Below, piece after piece: positions 1 to 14,955 of a stretch of 64,000 nucleotides of DNA. The stretch comes from Sitta carolinensis (Eukaryota > Chordata > Aves > Passeriformes > Sittidae). Positions within the stretch are counted from its first letter, which is position 1, and each line of letters begins with the position of its first letter. The notes beneath the pieces are model-generated. The model was not told the DNA's origin. It searched no databases and saw only the letters and a program-made list of their open reading frames with translations. Position numbers and translations under genes: made by a program. Location of the stretch: positions 39,305,743 through 39,369,742 of the forward strand of contig CM063283.1 in assembly GCA_032173965.1 (NCBI GenBank), given 5' to 3'.

Positions 1-3000
1 GGATCTGACTACAACAGAGGGGGTTTGCCTAAGACCTTCTTATAGTTCTAACTGCATCAGCTACAATCTCAGCTTCCTGTTTTTGTAGATTGTTGTCAGA
101 CTTCGTTATTAGACCAAAGTGCTCCAAGACAAATGGGGATCTGTCATAGAAGTGCCAAGTGTTATTAATTATTAATAAAATATTTAATTAAATGTCATCA
201 TGCTGGTCATCTGCAAATTCAAGGGGCAAACTCTGAGATGGCTGGTATGTAAATTATGAATCTGTACCTTTTGTTTCAGGATTTTGGCCCATTGTCATGA
301 GGAATAGTGCTCCTTTATGAAAAAGCTAAAACGCACCAGTATGTCAGAGGACAACTTTTGTTTCCTATGCATCTCAAAGCAACTGCTTCCCTCTCCCTTT
401 GTTTGCTACCTTTTGACATGCTTAAAGCGCAGAGTGATTGAATATCTGATTGACTTCACGTAAGAAGCATTTTTGCCCAGTTTTCTGACGAGATACCAAA
501 CCAGTCCAAATCCTTTGGGTCTTATGTAGGAGGTAATCCCACGATCCAATGTCAGAATAATCCCCCCAAGACAGCTTAAATATTTGTAGTTCTTTCTTAA
601 ATCAAGAAATCCCTTGGGGTTTATACCAATCCCAATTTAAAAAATGACTTGACCTGAAAACCCTGGAGGAATGTTTGAATGAGGTTGTCTTGCCTCTGGC
701 TTCCTGGCCAACTTACTCTAATAAGATGTGAATAAGATATACAAGGTCCTAATTTATAATGTGATATTAAAATTATACATTCAGTGAAAGGCTAGGGGGA
801 AAAATAAGGGATGGCAATGCTGAAAGAGACAGCATTTATTGTGATTACTACATGGGGGCCTTAGTGGGCTGGGATTATTGTACTTTAAGTGAAATTGATT
901 TTGTTCATGATTTGATTTTAATCTAGTTTAGATGAATCAAATTCTACAAGGAGCAGATATTTAATTTAGTACATTAGGATGAAAAGGACATCAGTTCAGA
1001 AAAGTTTAATGCATATGATGTGATAAAAGCAGTATCTGATTATGAGGGGCTTTTTTATAGTAATTCCTTGTTATTTCATTACTTCTTGGACATTTTTTTT
1101 TTTCTCTACACATATTCTTATTAAAGACAGCCAAGATTCTAGTCTCCTTAGTGATATTGAGGCTGATTGCCTAAACAAAAACAATAATAATGCTAAAAAT
1201 TGGAGGAGGACAGAGGAAGACAGAATTCCAGACTTACCGCACTGATTTTTGCTAGACGTCTACTGTTGGAACAAAGAGAAGATCTTCACTCAGCTCCAGC
1301 ATACTTGCTACAGGTGAGCTCCTTTGCAGAATGAGCCCTGCCTGTCTTGCTACAGACTGCAGTTTTAAACAGAGTCTCTGGAAACCAGTCTCCTACAATT
1401 TTCTAGTCTTCTGTTTCCTCATCTAGGGGACCTGGAATGCTTTGCAATTTGGAAGAAGTTGGTTTGTGTTAAAGTGAGGTCTCCTACACTTTAGCAGTCA
1501 GGACTAGATGGACCTTTTTTCCTCAGTTAAGACCAGAGCTGGGAAAGCCATTTGTACTGGGAGTGTAAGGTTCAGCCAATATATATGTAGGTATGCATAG
1601 ATTTCTTTTTCTCATACAATAATTTATGTGAAAATACACCTATTTCACTCTTTGTTCCCTGACATCCAATTACTAGGAGCCTCCTGTTGGAAGAAAGAAG
1701 TGCCATTGAATAACTGGCTTCCTTGCATATTTTTAGCACTGCTCTTTGGGTTGTTATGGATAAATCAGAATAGTAGTTTCTTCGCTGAGGAATGTTTTCT
1801 GTTTGGTTGTTTAATGACCAAACCTTTTATCTGCTTAAGGAAAAGATTTGCTGTGGTGAAAGGGACTTCATACTACCATCTACATTAACAAAGATTGACA
1901 TGGGTCACGGTGATCTGAATGGGAAAATAATAAAAATGAACTATGAAGGAGAATTCTTACATCATAGATGCAGGGCAGGAGTTGGTAGAAAAGCATTTTA
2001 ATACATCAGTCTAGGAATGCTTGATTATATGTCACCTTGCTGTGCTTGCTTGTTTTAAAACAAATTATGAGTGCTCTTTCCCTCATTGTATAAAATATAA
2101 TTAAGATTTTTCATCTGCTGAAATGCTTTTCAGCAAAAGGAAGAAAATAAGAAGGCGGGGAAAGAGGAAAACAAAAAGACAACTCTGTGGGCCTGACAGG
2201 TTGTGTCCAGAGGATGGGACCTTGAATTTCAATGCTTAAATCTAATCATGTGTCTCAGGCAAAACTACATCCCCCTTCAACTCCCCCTTCCATGTAACAA
2301 GTTGTTCCAATTTAAAACCAATTTAGCTAAACTGGGACACTGGTGGATAATTGTCAGATGCCTCCTATTTGGAGGCAGAATTCACTCTAGAGAAATCTCC
2401 AGAGATGGGTTTACACTGACGTAAATGAAATTAAGATTTTAAAAGAGTGCACACTATCTGTTGAGAATGTACTGGATTTCCCCCTTATTTCACTGTATTA
2501 AAGCTAGTACCTATCACCTGTTTTCTTGGTCCAAGAACTGTGGTCATTGTGGTTCCCCATCTGAGGCTGAGAGCTAGAATAGGAGCCATTGAATGATACA
2601 TTGAGAATGTGGTCTGTCATGACAGAGGTGCTGTTTACATTCCTGGTTTGAAGTGTTGGTTCATGTTTGGATTATCCAGTAAATAAGTCCCTGATGAATT
2701 GGCAAAAGTAGATGTTTTATATGTTAATATCTTTTACAGACAGCATGACAACAAATAGATATATTGTTTCTTTCTGTCCTTAAGTACTTACCTGTTGTAG
2801 GCAGCAACTTCAATTTTAGCTTGCTGGTTTAAAATATATTGTTTTTATTACATCTACATTGCTTTTCTGTCATTAACTAATTGGCATTGGCATATAAGTC
2901 TATTATTTTGGATCACATGAAGGCCACCTGAGGTTTGAGTGAAGCTGTGTTTGACATGGCAAGGGATAGAACACTGAATTTGATCCATTTCTTATCAATA

Positions 3001-4162
3001 ATCTTGGATTTCTTCCACCTGCAGCAACTATAGTTTCACTGTGGCTCTTGCTTTTTCCTTGAAATGTTGGCAGTAATGACAGCTTTGTTGTCATTGCTGA
3101 CTATAAGTCCTGTACTGAGATTGCATCATCTCATTTAGCAAGCGCTTTTCAGAGACCTACTGGCAGAATTGTTTTCCTTGTTTTGGTCCTTCCATTTTGT
3201 GGATTTAACCCAAAAAGCAGTCTTCAGTAAAAGAGGATCTACTATTATATCTATTAAAAATATTACCAGAACATATTATGCTAGGGAATCCAATTTTCTT
3301 TATATGTAAGTATTTTTAAATTTGCTGAATGCTTTAAAACGTTTTGTTTCACATGGCAAAGCTAACATCATGTCTTTAGAAGGAGAAGGGCAGAAGGGAG
3401 CAATGTAAACATGCAAATCTGGACATTGCATTGAAGAGATAAACTAATATGGTGTAATTAAAAGCTTTTGTAAGTCAGTATTTTATAGTATTGTGTTTCC
3501 CTGCTCTTACTAGGCTTTAAACTGCCTGAAACTGTGAAAGCCTATATTCAATGTCACAGATGTGTGCAGGAGAATGCAAGGGGGTTGACATGTACTTGTC
3601 AGTGTCAGCTGAGAAAAGAGATGGCATGGATTGTTCGGTGGAACAATGAAGGAGGTGGTGTCTCTGGGACAATAGCATTAGCTGGCAGAGCAGATGGACT
3701 GCTAGCTTGGGAAGTCTAACTAATCCTCTGTCAGAACAAAGAACAAGAGTTTACGCTTTACTTGGCTAAAATCCATGAAAGTAAAACAGAAATTGGGATA
3801 AATAAGGAATTTTTAGTTAGGGCTACCAAGTTCAATAATTTTGCTTATAAAGACTGTTTGAAATGTTCCAGTATGAGTATCAGCACATGGATTTATTACT
3901 GTTAAGCTAATGTAGAAATTTTGAACATATGAATAGACTCTCCTAGGTATAGTCATAACATAATTTATTAAATTTCTTTACTAGGAGACTGTCTTTGGTT
4001 CTTTACAACTTTTCCAAAATTAACTTATCTGACATTTTACCTTGCCAAGATTTGCCTAGCCTCAAGTTTTTTAAAATGTCTAGAGGCAAAATATATTATT
4101 AAAAAAATTTAAAAACTCTTGTGTCTATTTACTACAGTAAATGTAGCCCCTCTGTGCTTTGC

Positions 4163-4182
4163 AAAAAAAAAAAAAAAAAAAA
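4163..4182 (+). repeat. (A)20 homopolymer
   Basis: Twenty uninterrupted A bases. No transposon 3' end that I recognise lies immediately upstream, so this is annotated only as a simple repeat. Confidence 0.95.
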
Positions 4183-7100
4183 GAACTTAGAATTTATAAG
4201 AATGTATCTTTTGCTCTTTTTCTGGGAAAACCACACATATTTAGTCCACTCATTCACATTTGAAAATACCTCAGTTTGCCCTGGCTCAGTAGCAACATTT
4301 GCATTTGGCAGCTGAAATCTGTGATTTGTGCCTAAATTGAGATTGCTTTATCTCTCAGAAATCACTGGTGTGACCTGACTGCACATGAACCATCCTTAAA
4401 CAGAAATATCCATGGACATGAGTACGAACAGTTCTTCCAGTATGGTACTTGCAGAGGTCTCTTGGTCTCCAGAGGAGATTCTCTTCTGTCTTTTCAGTAG
4501 TTTTCCAGTTGATGTCCAAAAAGAACTGAGAATTGCAGTCTGGCTTGGTTGCAGTGAGGTGAGGAGTAGGTGTGGATTAGAAAACAGGAAATTTGTGTGG
4601 AAGAGATACCTCGATAAGCAGGGGGAAGGGAGCAGGAGCCACCTGAAAGTCAGTGTGGCTCATGGATGGTGCCAGCTGAAGCTACAGCTAGGCAGGAATG
4701 TTAAATAAACTTGGAGGTAAAAAGAAAAGGTAGCAAATTATATTGGCATGCTGAACAGGGCTTGAGGATCTGGAGGAGCAGTAACAGAGACTGGAGAGGA
4801 ATGGTCACTGAGGAAAATGTGAATGAGAATCTCAGCACTGGACAACAACTATAAACTAGAAATTTCGAGTTAGAAAATATTCATGAGAGCTAATTGGAAT
4901 GGTGGAAGCTTCCTTTTGTATGATTTCTCTGATACTGAAAGTGAGAAACCTAGGTCAGCTGCCTCTGCCAGATATGCTGTCATCCTCTTCATTGCCTGGA
5001 AAGGGAATTAAGGAAACAATACTTTTTTATGCCTGAAGCCATCCTGGAGACACATGACTTAAATGAAGCTCTCATTTCATCAAAGTCTTGTCTTTCTCAT
5101 AGTGTTTTCACTCCCTGTGTGCCAGCCTGTGATGCAGTAACTCTGACATGCAGAATGAGTTTGCACTTGCCCCAGCAGCTGAGGCCAAAGGGTACCTGTC
5201 CAGAATCTATGGGAGGCTGTGAAGAGCCAACTCTTCTTCTCTATGGGAGAAGCGAGACCCTGGAGCTCTGAAATTTATTTTGCACCTCTCTTTCAATTTC
5301 AACAGATGCCCATCAGCCTTCTATTGTGAAACATGCCCAGCAATACTACCACATACTGCATAGTGATGACGTGTGGATAAATCTGTTAATATTTAGAAAG
5401 AACTAGAAAGCTATAGTGGGAAAATCAGAAGCCTACAAGGAAGTTAATATGTTTGTATCAAGAACAGTATGCTGTAAAGAGTGTGTGGTATATTTACTGA
5501 ATAGTGAGGAAAAGTAAGCACAGGCAAGCTGCTGTTTAACAAGCAGTGTGTGATCTGTGCACTCACTGAGAAGAAATTGCAGATGTCATTTGCAATGTTT
5601 ATGTACAGAGAGGGAAAAACAAAACAGAACATTTGTTATTCTGACATTCCCTAATTTCTGGTTACCTGATTTTTTGGTGTCAACTGCTGTGAAATTTCAG
5701 CAGTGGAGCTTTCAGTAAAGTTTAGACGAGGCCTGCTACTCATCTTCCTTACTCCAGAAGGTTTCCTTAAAAAACAAACCCTCAAAGAAATCCAACCCAA
5801 AAAAGACAGCCTACCCACCACAAAAATCCATGCTTGCTGGGAAGGAGTTAAATAACAGGCCCTTTTTCTGTCTACTTTGCTAATCTGGACACTGTTAGAT
5901 TTACAATTGCCTATGAGGTTATCTACCCTATTAAAGCTCAGAAGAATTTTCAGTGACGCTCATTTGTAGTTATACCTGCTGGGGAAAGAAAGAGCTTGTG
6001 CAATTACAACTTCTCTTATAGCCATTGCTTATCTGAGTCTGCCTCCGAGTCAGGAAGCCTTTTCTGGCTTGAGCAGTGCAGTGAAGAATGACTCTGCTGC
6101 CAACAGAATGGAAACTCAAAACGAGATTGAGTTTAAATCCACAGCTGGGACTTGAGCACTTGGCACCAGGGATCATAAGGTCATTGCAGTAAGACAGGGA
6201 ACGTGTATGCATACTGTGTAAGGAACACATCAGCTTGCCAGTCCTCACTGCAGATTTTCGCTCGTGGTTTATGTGTGCTGTACAATAGATACCTAATTTT
6301 TATAGCTGCAAGGAAGCCCCAAGTCAGTATGATTTTTTTTTTTTTTTATTTTCATGGTCAGACAAAAATATTTACCCACAGTAAATATTTATTCATTAGA
6401 GTTGTCACTTCCAATACAGTGGAAAATGGATTTTCATATTCTTTCTGAGAATCAAAAGATACAAAATGTCCTATGAAATTTGATTTTATTGTTCAGTATA
6501 ACAAAACTCACAAAACTGAAGGCAACTTCTATTTTAAACATTGTTTGGGATTTGTGTATATCTTTCAATGCCTTGCAGATTCCAGATTGAATGACCACTG
6601 CATTTAGTTATTATATTAAATTCAGGGAAAAAATACAGATCATTTCTAAAGGTAAAGCTATATTAATAGACAGCTACAGTCTTACAGATTTTTTTTCACT
6701 GTTTATTCCAGGTTAAATGTATTACTTTACATTATTCTTGATAAATGACCAAAAGAGAAATTGGTTCTTTTTAAAGAGCTAGTATGACATCTGAAACTGG
6801 AGGTGCATATTAATCTTACAACCAATAATCCTGCCTGAAAAATACATAAAATATGTTTTAATAGAATCAGAAATAATAATTTCTTGCAGTGAAGGAAAGG
6901 TGAAAGCTTCACTTAGACAGAAAGCAGAACCCAGTCTTTCTGCAAGGACTTTTAGGGTAAAACATGATAGTAGTGTACATGGAAACGGGCATGGGACCGT
7001 ATTTGGGAATCTGGAGATTAAGTTGGCAGGAATAGAATTGTTTGGTAAGAATGTACTAATAAGAAAAAAAAATGAGGTGACATTTATAATTTCTTTGTAG

Positions 7101-8241
7101 CTTTGGTAATTGCTGATGGACTGATCTCCCAGCCACTGAGTACATTTTGTCTGTCGTCTGATATATATGAGAAACTTGTCAGAGATTAGATGTACGTACT
7201 TTATACGGTATATAAACTATACTTTTAGACATCTGAATCCTCACAAGAGAGAGCTGATGAACCCCCTAAGCTTTGAAAAACAGAGCTTGCGTGGGATAAT
7301 TGAAATGCCAGACATAAAGCCATATTAAACTGAGCTTCATCAGTTAAGCCTCTCACAGAGCCGCATGTGCTGTATAAAAACCAGCAAAGCAAACAACTGG
7401 TATTCTAACTTTCAGATGGCAAGATCCATTTCTTTTTTTTATGGAAAACAGGGAATAACTAGGATCTAAAAATGCAAATAATGCACACCAAGGATAGACT
7501 AAATGTGTGAAGAAAACCGTAAGAGCTCCAAAAGGTAGAGCCAAAAGCTCTATCATTTGATTTAAATAGACTGTAACATTGGAGACTATTAAAAGAAAAA
7601 CTAATCCAGATTTGGGAGTCTTAACATTTGAGAAAACACTCAGTTTTCTCAAATGATAAGATGGATGGGAAAAGAACCAACCCTTTTTCAATTCGCTGAA
7701 TCAAAAATTTAAAACAAAAAAAAAGGGAAAAGAGTTTCAAGAGGGCTGGCACATATTGTTCTGAATTTAAATGGGCTCCCTGCAGTTGCTCAGTGAAGCT
7801 GGCATTCTTGACAGGCCAGCAACTTCAGTTTAGTGATCAGCTACTTTGGGTTTTAGGATCTGTGCTCTGATAGGAATTGGGATGCTTCAGGCAGTCCCCA
7901 CTGCAGAATGAGAGGCAAGTATGGGAAGAATTGGGCCTCTCAACACTTCCAGTCTCCAGGCTCCTTGACAGAACCCCCCCGGCATGACAAACTGCCCTTA
8001 CGGGAGTTCTTAAAACACACTTTTGGAATCGTTGGCAGTTCATCTATGCAGCAAACATAAACCCAAATATTTGTTGGGGTCAATGAATACACAGTCAGAG
8101 GAACTCCTCAGGGAAGATGAATAGAGCTTGCAGTAATGAGGAAAATGTCACTTTTCAGTGACTTTCCTGTAATTTTTTTCTGTTTTGTAATGGTGCCGTC
8201 TTAAATTTCCTTGACAAAGCTTCACACCTATTGCAAAGCTA

Positions 8242-8290
8242 TTCTCCTTTTTCTCCTTTTTCTCCTTTCTCTCGCTTTCTTTTTTTTTTC
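8242..8290 (+). repeat. Polypyrimidine tract with TTCTCC-type units
   Basis: A nearly pure C/T run made of about three copies of a unit close to TTCTCCTTTT, ending in a T homopolymer. The complementary strand is purine-only. It explains the Lys/Glu-rich minus-strand reading frame that crosses it, which is therefore not a gene. Confidence 0.85.
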
Positions 8291-11200
8291 GGTTGGATGG
8301 TTGGTTTTGTGATTTGGCAGGACAGTTTATCTTCTGGCAACTTTCTGTGTTTCTCAAAGTGGTGATTAAGGACTCCCAACTCAGATACTGATTTGCTGCT
8401 GTCATACTCTCCTAACTCAGTTAAATTATTTGCCTATTTCTTATCACATGATGTGTTCACATCTTTTAGCAGTTTACTACCCTGCTTCCACTTGGTTCTC
8501 TGTTGCTCTGTTCTCATTTGCTGACAAGCAGGAAACCTGTAGAGTAGATAACGTAGTTTAATCTTCACTTTGCACAATGTTCTTAGAAAACAGGCATTGT
8601 TATTTTGAGGTTTGTTCTGCCAAATGACTAAAACATAGACTCTTCATAAGTATCAAGGTTAGAAATGCGGACCTGTGTTTATTGACACTAATTTATTTTG
8701 GCAAAATGAAGGTCAGGCTCGTAAAATAAGATAGGACAATAACTGTTAAGCTTCCACCTCTAACCTTTCACTTTGGTTTCCAGTTTTATGTATTAAACAC
8801 AGTGCTTGCTTTCATTCTGATATGTTTTTTTGATTGTACCCTTCCAGCAGGCTTGCAGTAATTCTGCTTTCTCTGGCTTCTGTGTGCAAAGCACATGCTC
8901 TTGCAATAATCCTCATTTTGTTTATTCCATTTCAGGGGCCAGGGTGTTTGAAGAGACGTAACATGAAGCATTTCTCTAGCAACAGGTCACAAAATATCTT
9001 AGACTGCTATTGTAGGCAAAAGTGTACTATAATGACAAAAGAGTATTGATAGATGAAGGAATCCGTTAACTGTGTGTGGCTATCATCTTTCTCATCTGTG
9101 GTGCACAAGTTTTAGTATATATTCTGCCAAACAAACCATAGCTCGCAGACACTAAAAACAGTTTCAAGAAGTTTCACTCATACAGGATACCTTTTTCTGC
9201 TAAAACTATTGTGGAATTATGCTGCTGACATTTCAGCTATTGAAAGTGGCCTTTCTTTGCTCTAATTAGACAGCTGAGACTGTCAACTTTTTCTGTGGAG
9301 TGAAATTTTTATGAAATTTATGGTGGCCTCTTCTTCAAGAGGAATTAGCTGTGAAAGGACATAGCTGAGTAGGAAATCTTGCCACTGTGCAAACTGTTCA
9401 GGTTGTGTTTGAGAGTGTGAGGAGTGCTGTTAAAGACACACTGGCACAGGACGGCTGGTTTCACAGAATCTTTTTCAAAAATTAATTGTATGCACCCCAG
9501 GCTTGTCCTGTGAGTACAGCAGTCAGGGGCTGTCTTTGGTGGCTCTGTAGAAACTTTTGTGGCCATTGGCAGGTCATGCTTCATAGACTGTATTTGGTCA
9601 TTGGTTGGAATAGGCCTCCTTTTAATGCTTTTCTCAGGTTTGTGGGAAAAGGCTGTTCACAGCCCCTTCTTTTGTTGGAGCAGTGCATCTGTACATCACT
9701 CAGAAGGATTTGCTAGCACTCAGGCCCTGAGTACTGTGACTGTATGAAGGAAAGAAAATGTTACATTGCTGGATTTCCCTTAAATAGCTCATCTACTAAT
9801 TGCTTCACTTTGAGTTCAGTTTTTACAGCTCTTGAGAGAACAAAACCTTGATAAGTGTTCAGTAAAAGTAGACAAATGTTATTTTGTTGGTGAAAAAACA
9901 AATGCAGACGTGATGTATATGAAAATTAGTGCTCAGGGTGTATAGTGTACGTAGTATTCTGAGACCTACTGCACGAGATCATCTCTGCTTGTCAGTGACA
10001 CTGGATTTTTAGGATCAGATGATTTGATATTTGAAACAAGACAGCTTGCCAAAGTCATTGCTTTAGTATCTTACAGTAGATACACTCCTCATTCAAGTCA
10101 ATAAAATACCCATCTTCAGCTTTCATTAAGCATGAGCCAAATGTCACCACCTCCTAAAAGTGTGCTACAAGATTCCAGTAGGTAGCTGCCTTCTGCTTAT
10201 ACTCCAATAAGCTTGTGAGAAATTCACTTTAAACCAGATTTTCTTTCTGTTCCTTGCTTCCTTACCCAGCTTTCTTTACTCATAAGGGTTTAATTTTCAC
10301 TAGCTTGCCAAAAGCATAATTATGCTTGCTGCATATAAATACCCAGTGGAGATCAGAAGGGAAGACAGAGAAAGTAATTTTTAGAATTCTAAAAAAAAAT
10401 GTCAAATGTAAACTGAAAGTGCCAACAGTATTGGAAGTGTGTGGGCTGGATCGCTAATTTCCACTAAGGCAGGCTTCATTCAAGGGGAAAATATGGTTAA
10501 ATTAGACACACTTAGGTAATGAATTCTTGCATATCCCTAATGAGCACTTCAGACTACTGGCTATTAGAATTCTAGTATATCCAACCTAAATTTGGATGGG
10601 ATACTGCCTACACAACTCTCAGGAAAAAGAATTACATTCTCATTTTAGTATATGGGCAGTTCATTTGACTGTATAATATTGTGTGTCATAAATGCTGTCA
10701 GTTTAAATAGGATTTAACTATCTGTATACACAGAAAATACAGTCTGGATTATGTGGAGAGTCTTTGTTCTTTGTGTTAATTTGTAATTCACTGAATTCCT
10801 GTGAGGCAACTTTAGCAGACTGGAATTGTAGCAGCCCCAGTGACTTTCAGCAAGCTCTGCTTGCTGATCTGTGCTTGGGAAAGAAAATGATAATTCTGCA
10901 CTTAGTACATACTAATTTTAAAGTTTTTAGGGCGTTCATTTATCACTGTCTGTAACCTTTCATGGACAATATGGACTGAGGGTTGGACAATGCAACCGCA
11001 GATTCACAATTTAGACTATTTAGAGTTATATTTAGACACAGGATGTGTTAGCATGACTTAAAAAACCCAAACCTGCCTTCAGATCACCAAGGTGAAATTC
11101 ATATGGTCTGATCAGAAATCCCTAGGAGTCAATGAAAAAAAAAAAAGGCTCCTCTTAATGAAAATGGACCTTATATTAGACTGAAAACCATCTCCTATAA

Positions 11201-14200
11201 AGTTCTTCTGAGCTCTGCAGCTGCTTATTTTTATAGATTACATTTTCTCTAATTCTCTTACTAAGGGTGTCTAAAACTCATCTATTTTTCTCTATTTTGC
11301 CCTAATAGCTTTCTCCTTCTGGGCTTTTATTGTGGATCCCACTGTTAACTTCTGTAAATTTCTACAGAGTTGAATCCCTATTTTTGTCTTCAATCAAATA
11401 ACTCTTCAAAACTCATCGCTTTTATGGAGCCTTTGGGGAGAACCCATTAACTTCAAGAAATCTGAAAACCAAAGAATGTACTAGCCACATACATAATATG
11501 GTTAATTACCTTCACCAGAAAATTGTGGTTTTCCAACACACTCAGAATATTCTAATTTCCCATGTGATTTTTCCTTAAGCTACTTTTTTTGCATGCTCCC
11601 CTATATTTTTATTCATTGGCATTAAAGAGCTTCTGCATTTAGTTTATTATCACTAATATTTTTTCATTTTTACAGAAGCTTTCTCACCTTATTTCCCTAT
11701 AATTTGATTCACACATGGGTTAATATATCTCTGGGTATAGGAATCCATTCGACCTTAAAAATACTCTAATGCTAATGTAGTGCCATATTTTGCTTTTGTC
11801 AGGTATTTTAAAAACAAATATACAAATTTATTTGAATGTTTGGCCAAAGTCAAAATGCTAACATTGCAAATAGGAATAAATTGTCCTGTGATCTTTTATA
11901 CGCTGTGCAAGTATAAGGAATCTCTTCCACTACTTGCTATGGATGAAGAGTTCAATAGGAGAACACTGGCAGGTGGATAGGAGTTAATTTTGAACCTCTC
12001 TGCATATACAAAATATTAATAAACTAGTTGAAAGTAATATATACTTCTGTATGCATTAAAATTTATGTCAGCCTTTCCCATCTGTGTCAGGTCATGAGTG
12101 ATATTTGAACAACAATTTTTGTTCACATGTGGCATATCTAGATTGTTTATGGATTTCTTTTTAAAGATAAGAACAACCTCTTCCCCACCCCACCCTCAAG
12201 CCCACAAACCCAGAACAATTCCATAATGATGCCATTTTCAAAGCCCTTTCTGTCACTTCTAGAAGGATATAAACAAGTCATTCTTTTGTTATATAGAATC
12301 GATGCTGTATCTTATTTGCTAGAATTTTGCATGCATATAAATGTTACTTTGTTATAAACAGTCTACCAGCCTCCTTTTAATGGTGAAGTGTTTCAAATAT
12401 CATTTGTCTATTATCACTAGAATTTTATCATAAAATGAGGTTATTCAGTTTTTAACAAATCCAGATAGATACTAGATCTTGGTTTAAGTCTCTGTACCAT
12501 CACAAAAAGCAAAAAACTATAAATTCACATTAGGATTCTTTTGTGCATATAATGTTTAATTTTTTTTCCCTACTCATACTTTCCAACGGAGGTTAAAAGT
12601 AATAGATACAGAAAACAAATTATATCTAGAAATATTTAAAATTACAGGATCATATTTTCCTTAGCTAAGAGCTCAGAGTTAAATACAAAGGGGTTATTAT
12701 GGATATGCTTACTAATAACTGTGATTATCCCAAATGAAAAGACTAATTGTTATATATAAATTGCAAATGGGTCCTCACAAAACAGAACGTTTTCTCAAGA
12801 CCCATGGGCAATGCAAATATAACAGGGTAGTTGTTCCAATAAGGCTTACTGAACATCTATTGCAGAAACTTTCTTTTTTTTTGTCAACTTTGTGAAACCA
12901 AATACTTATCTATGACAAAAATTTAATGATAAGAAAAAGTAGGGCTGCTTGGCATAAGATAGTATTAAATGCAAGACACTTGCAAGATATTCTCTTCGAG
13001 ATCAGAAAATTGTTGGTTATCATTGGTTATGTTTCAGCAGGAGGTCTGTTTTTTTTATTTTTGTCTTGAGAGTTGTTTCACTTTACAGTTGACATCTAGC
13101 TTTCACATCAAACCTTCACATGTATAAACAAGATCAAAAGTTTTGAAAAACTTTAAGTTCCTCAGTCAGCATTTCTTTTATGAGCTCAGTTATAATGTTA
13201 CTTTACGTAGCATGGTATGTCTTTTCCCCCTGTTTCCTTTCAGTTATTTTTCATAACCACAGAAGAATTAATGGTGTTACAACCTTAGAAATGGAGCAAT
13301 ATCAGAAAATGGGGTAAATAAATGATCTGGATTAAAAGGCCTGGATGTAAATGTATAGCTTCAATTGATCAAAAAGGAATAGACAGAATGATTGGGATTG
13401 TCATACTCTGTTGCCTTTCAGTTCTCAAGCTGCTTTATTTTTTTTTTTTTAAGATAACAGTAGTTTTTCATGCATAAACCTGCATTTTGGATAATCTATT
13501 CAAAATCAAACCTAGAGGCAGGAAGATAATCAGCAGGCTTGCTTCTGAGAGGCAGGGGAACTGGGCTGCAAGGGATCAATGGGAAATATTCTTAGGAAAG
13601 GGGAGCCTTTGTGTTCAGGTCTTGCACAATTACACAAAGCTGCTTCGCAAAACTCCTTCTTTAATTTTGTTTTACCTTTTTTTTCTAGATAAAAAACATC
13701 AGAAAATGAAAAATCATTAAAATCTTAAAATTATATGATGCTTTTTGAGCATCATAGTCTCTTCTGTCATTGAAGGTCAGATTTTTTTGTTGCTTTGATA
13801 CAGTATGATTCTGTCAAGTTTATGGCTGCATCAATAACAGTGTGTTTGCAGGGATTTATGACAACTAAAACTGGTTTTCAGACTGAATTCCCTAATTTTA
13901 TTTTCACTTTTTCTAAGCTGTTCAGAAACTGTTTGAAGTACAATTGCATATTTCTTCCCCTGACATTTGTCTGACCTTAAATAGTTAAAGCTGACACCCA
14001 AATAGGCCTTTTTTATTGCACAAGTCTTTGTCATGTGCATTTAGGTGTTGTCTGTTTCCATTTTACTAACTTGTGTAGTTCATCTAACTTCACCGAGTTG
14101 AGCTGAAAGACTTGTATTTGGAGCTGTAGCTATCAGTGGAAGTAAATGAGTTGCCTCTAGTTACAACACAATTTTTTTTTGCCCCTTAAGCAGCAGTAGT

Positions 14201-14275
14201 CAGGAAGCCTGGAACAGGATAAAAAAAAATCAAAATAATTGGATGTAAGAAATCTGAAGGTACAGCAGAGATGTC

Positions 14276-14303
<28 letters not shown>
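14276..14303 (+). repeat. (T)28 homopolymer
   Basis: Twenty-eight uninterrupted T bases. Read on the minus strand this would be a poly(A) tract, but I recognise no retroposed sequence on the adjoining side (14304 onward). Confidence 0.95.
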
Positions 14304-14306
<3 letters not shown>

Positions 14307-14739
14307 GGTAGCTGTAGAATTTGAATAATTTAACCTTTAAAATGTTGTTTATTCTGTTGTGATCAAGAGGAAAAAATGTCACTCCTTTCTTTTGCTGATG
14401 CCATTTACAGGGTATGATTACAGATGCATGGTGTAGGTGCTTGTGTACAAGGAACCTTCATCTCGGTGAGGAGCTTTACTCTGAGAAACAAATCAACCAG
14501 AACACTTTTTTAAAAAGGGGGGAAAATCGCAGTTGGATTTACCTAACATAACATTACTCTGGGCATTTAGAAGCTGAAGAGTTTGACTTGCGGAACTAGA
14601 TATGATAAATCTGTCATAAACTATAAGAAGAGCTTTTTTTGTTTATTGGCCAAATCCTGACCATTTCCTTGCTTTTTTAAATAGATATTTGTGGTCATCC
14701 CATTCTTGCACTCTGGAATTGTTTGCTGCCTGGGTGCTA
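14304..14739. other. AT-rich noncoding stretch
   Basis: Ordinary AT-rich sequence between the T tract and the GC-rich island. I see no gene or repeat that I can name. Confidence 0.5.
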
Positions 14740-14955
14740 TTCAGGACAGGAGCTTCCTGTGGGCTTGGGCTGGCAGCTGGAGTTGTCCTCTCAGGGGGGC
14801 AGGGCAGGGCCCCTGCTGCCCCAGCCAGGAGCAGGGCAGATGGAAGGTGACAGGAGCTGCCCAAGCCCTGGGCATCAGGCCCTCCCTGGAGGCTGGATGA
14901 GGCCATGCTGGGCATCAGCCCAAGCTCTGGACTAGTGGCAGGAGAGCTGGGCACA
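14740..14955. other. Isolated GC-rich island of unknown nature
   Basis: About 215 bases are strikingly richer in G and C than the sequence on both sides, dominated by CTGG, GGCAGGG and GCCC words. An 11-base word, CTGGGCATCAG, occurs twice, near 14866 and 14908. Reading frames on both strands cross it without stops simply because stop codons are AT-rich; none resembles a known protein. It could be a fragment of a GC-rich repeat, a degraded minisatellite, or a small regulatory island. It contains few CpG steps, so it is not a typical CpG island. I cannot assign it to a family. Confidence 0.5.

Larger units (their letters stand above)
1..14275. other. AT-rich noncoding stretch, no gene seen
   Basis: I see no exon, RNA gene or intact mobile element here. 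Reading frames are all short, begin at random ATGs and translate to low-complexity or unrecognisable peptides. The stretch holds scattered A/T homopolymers, for example 4163-4182, and a polypyrimidine block at 8242-8290. The sequence is compatible with intergenic or intronic bird DNA. Old diverged repeats that I cannot recognise by eye may well be present. Confidence 0.6.

Noticed and set aside
2409..2440. Short stretch resembling the palindromic repeat family (TTTACACTGACGTAAATG)
   Set aside because: Only about 30 bases are similar and no second arm is clear. Chance resemblance cannot be excluded.
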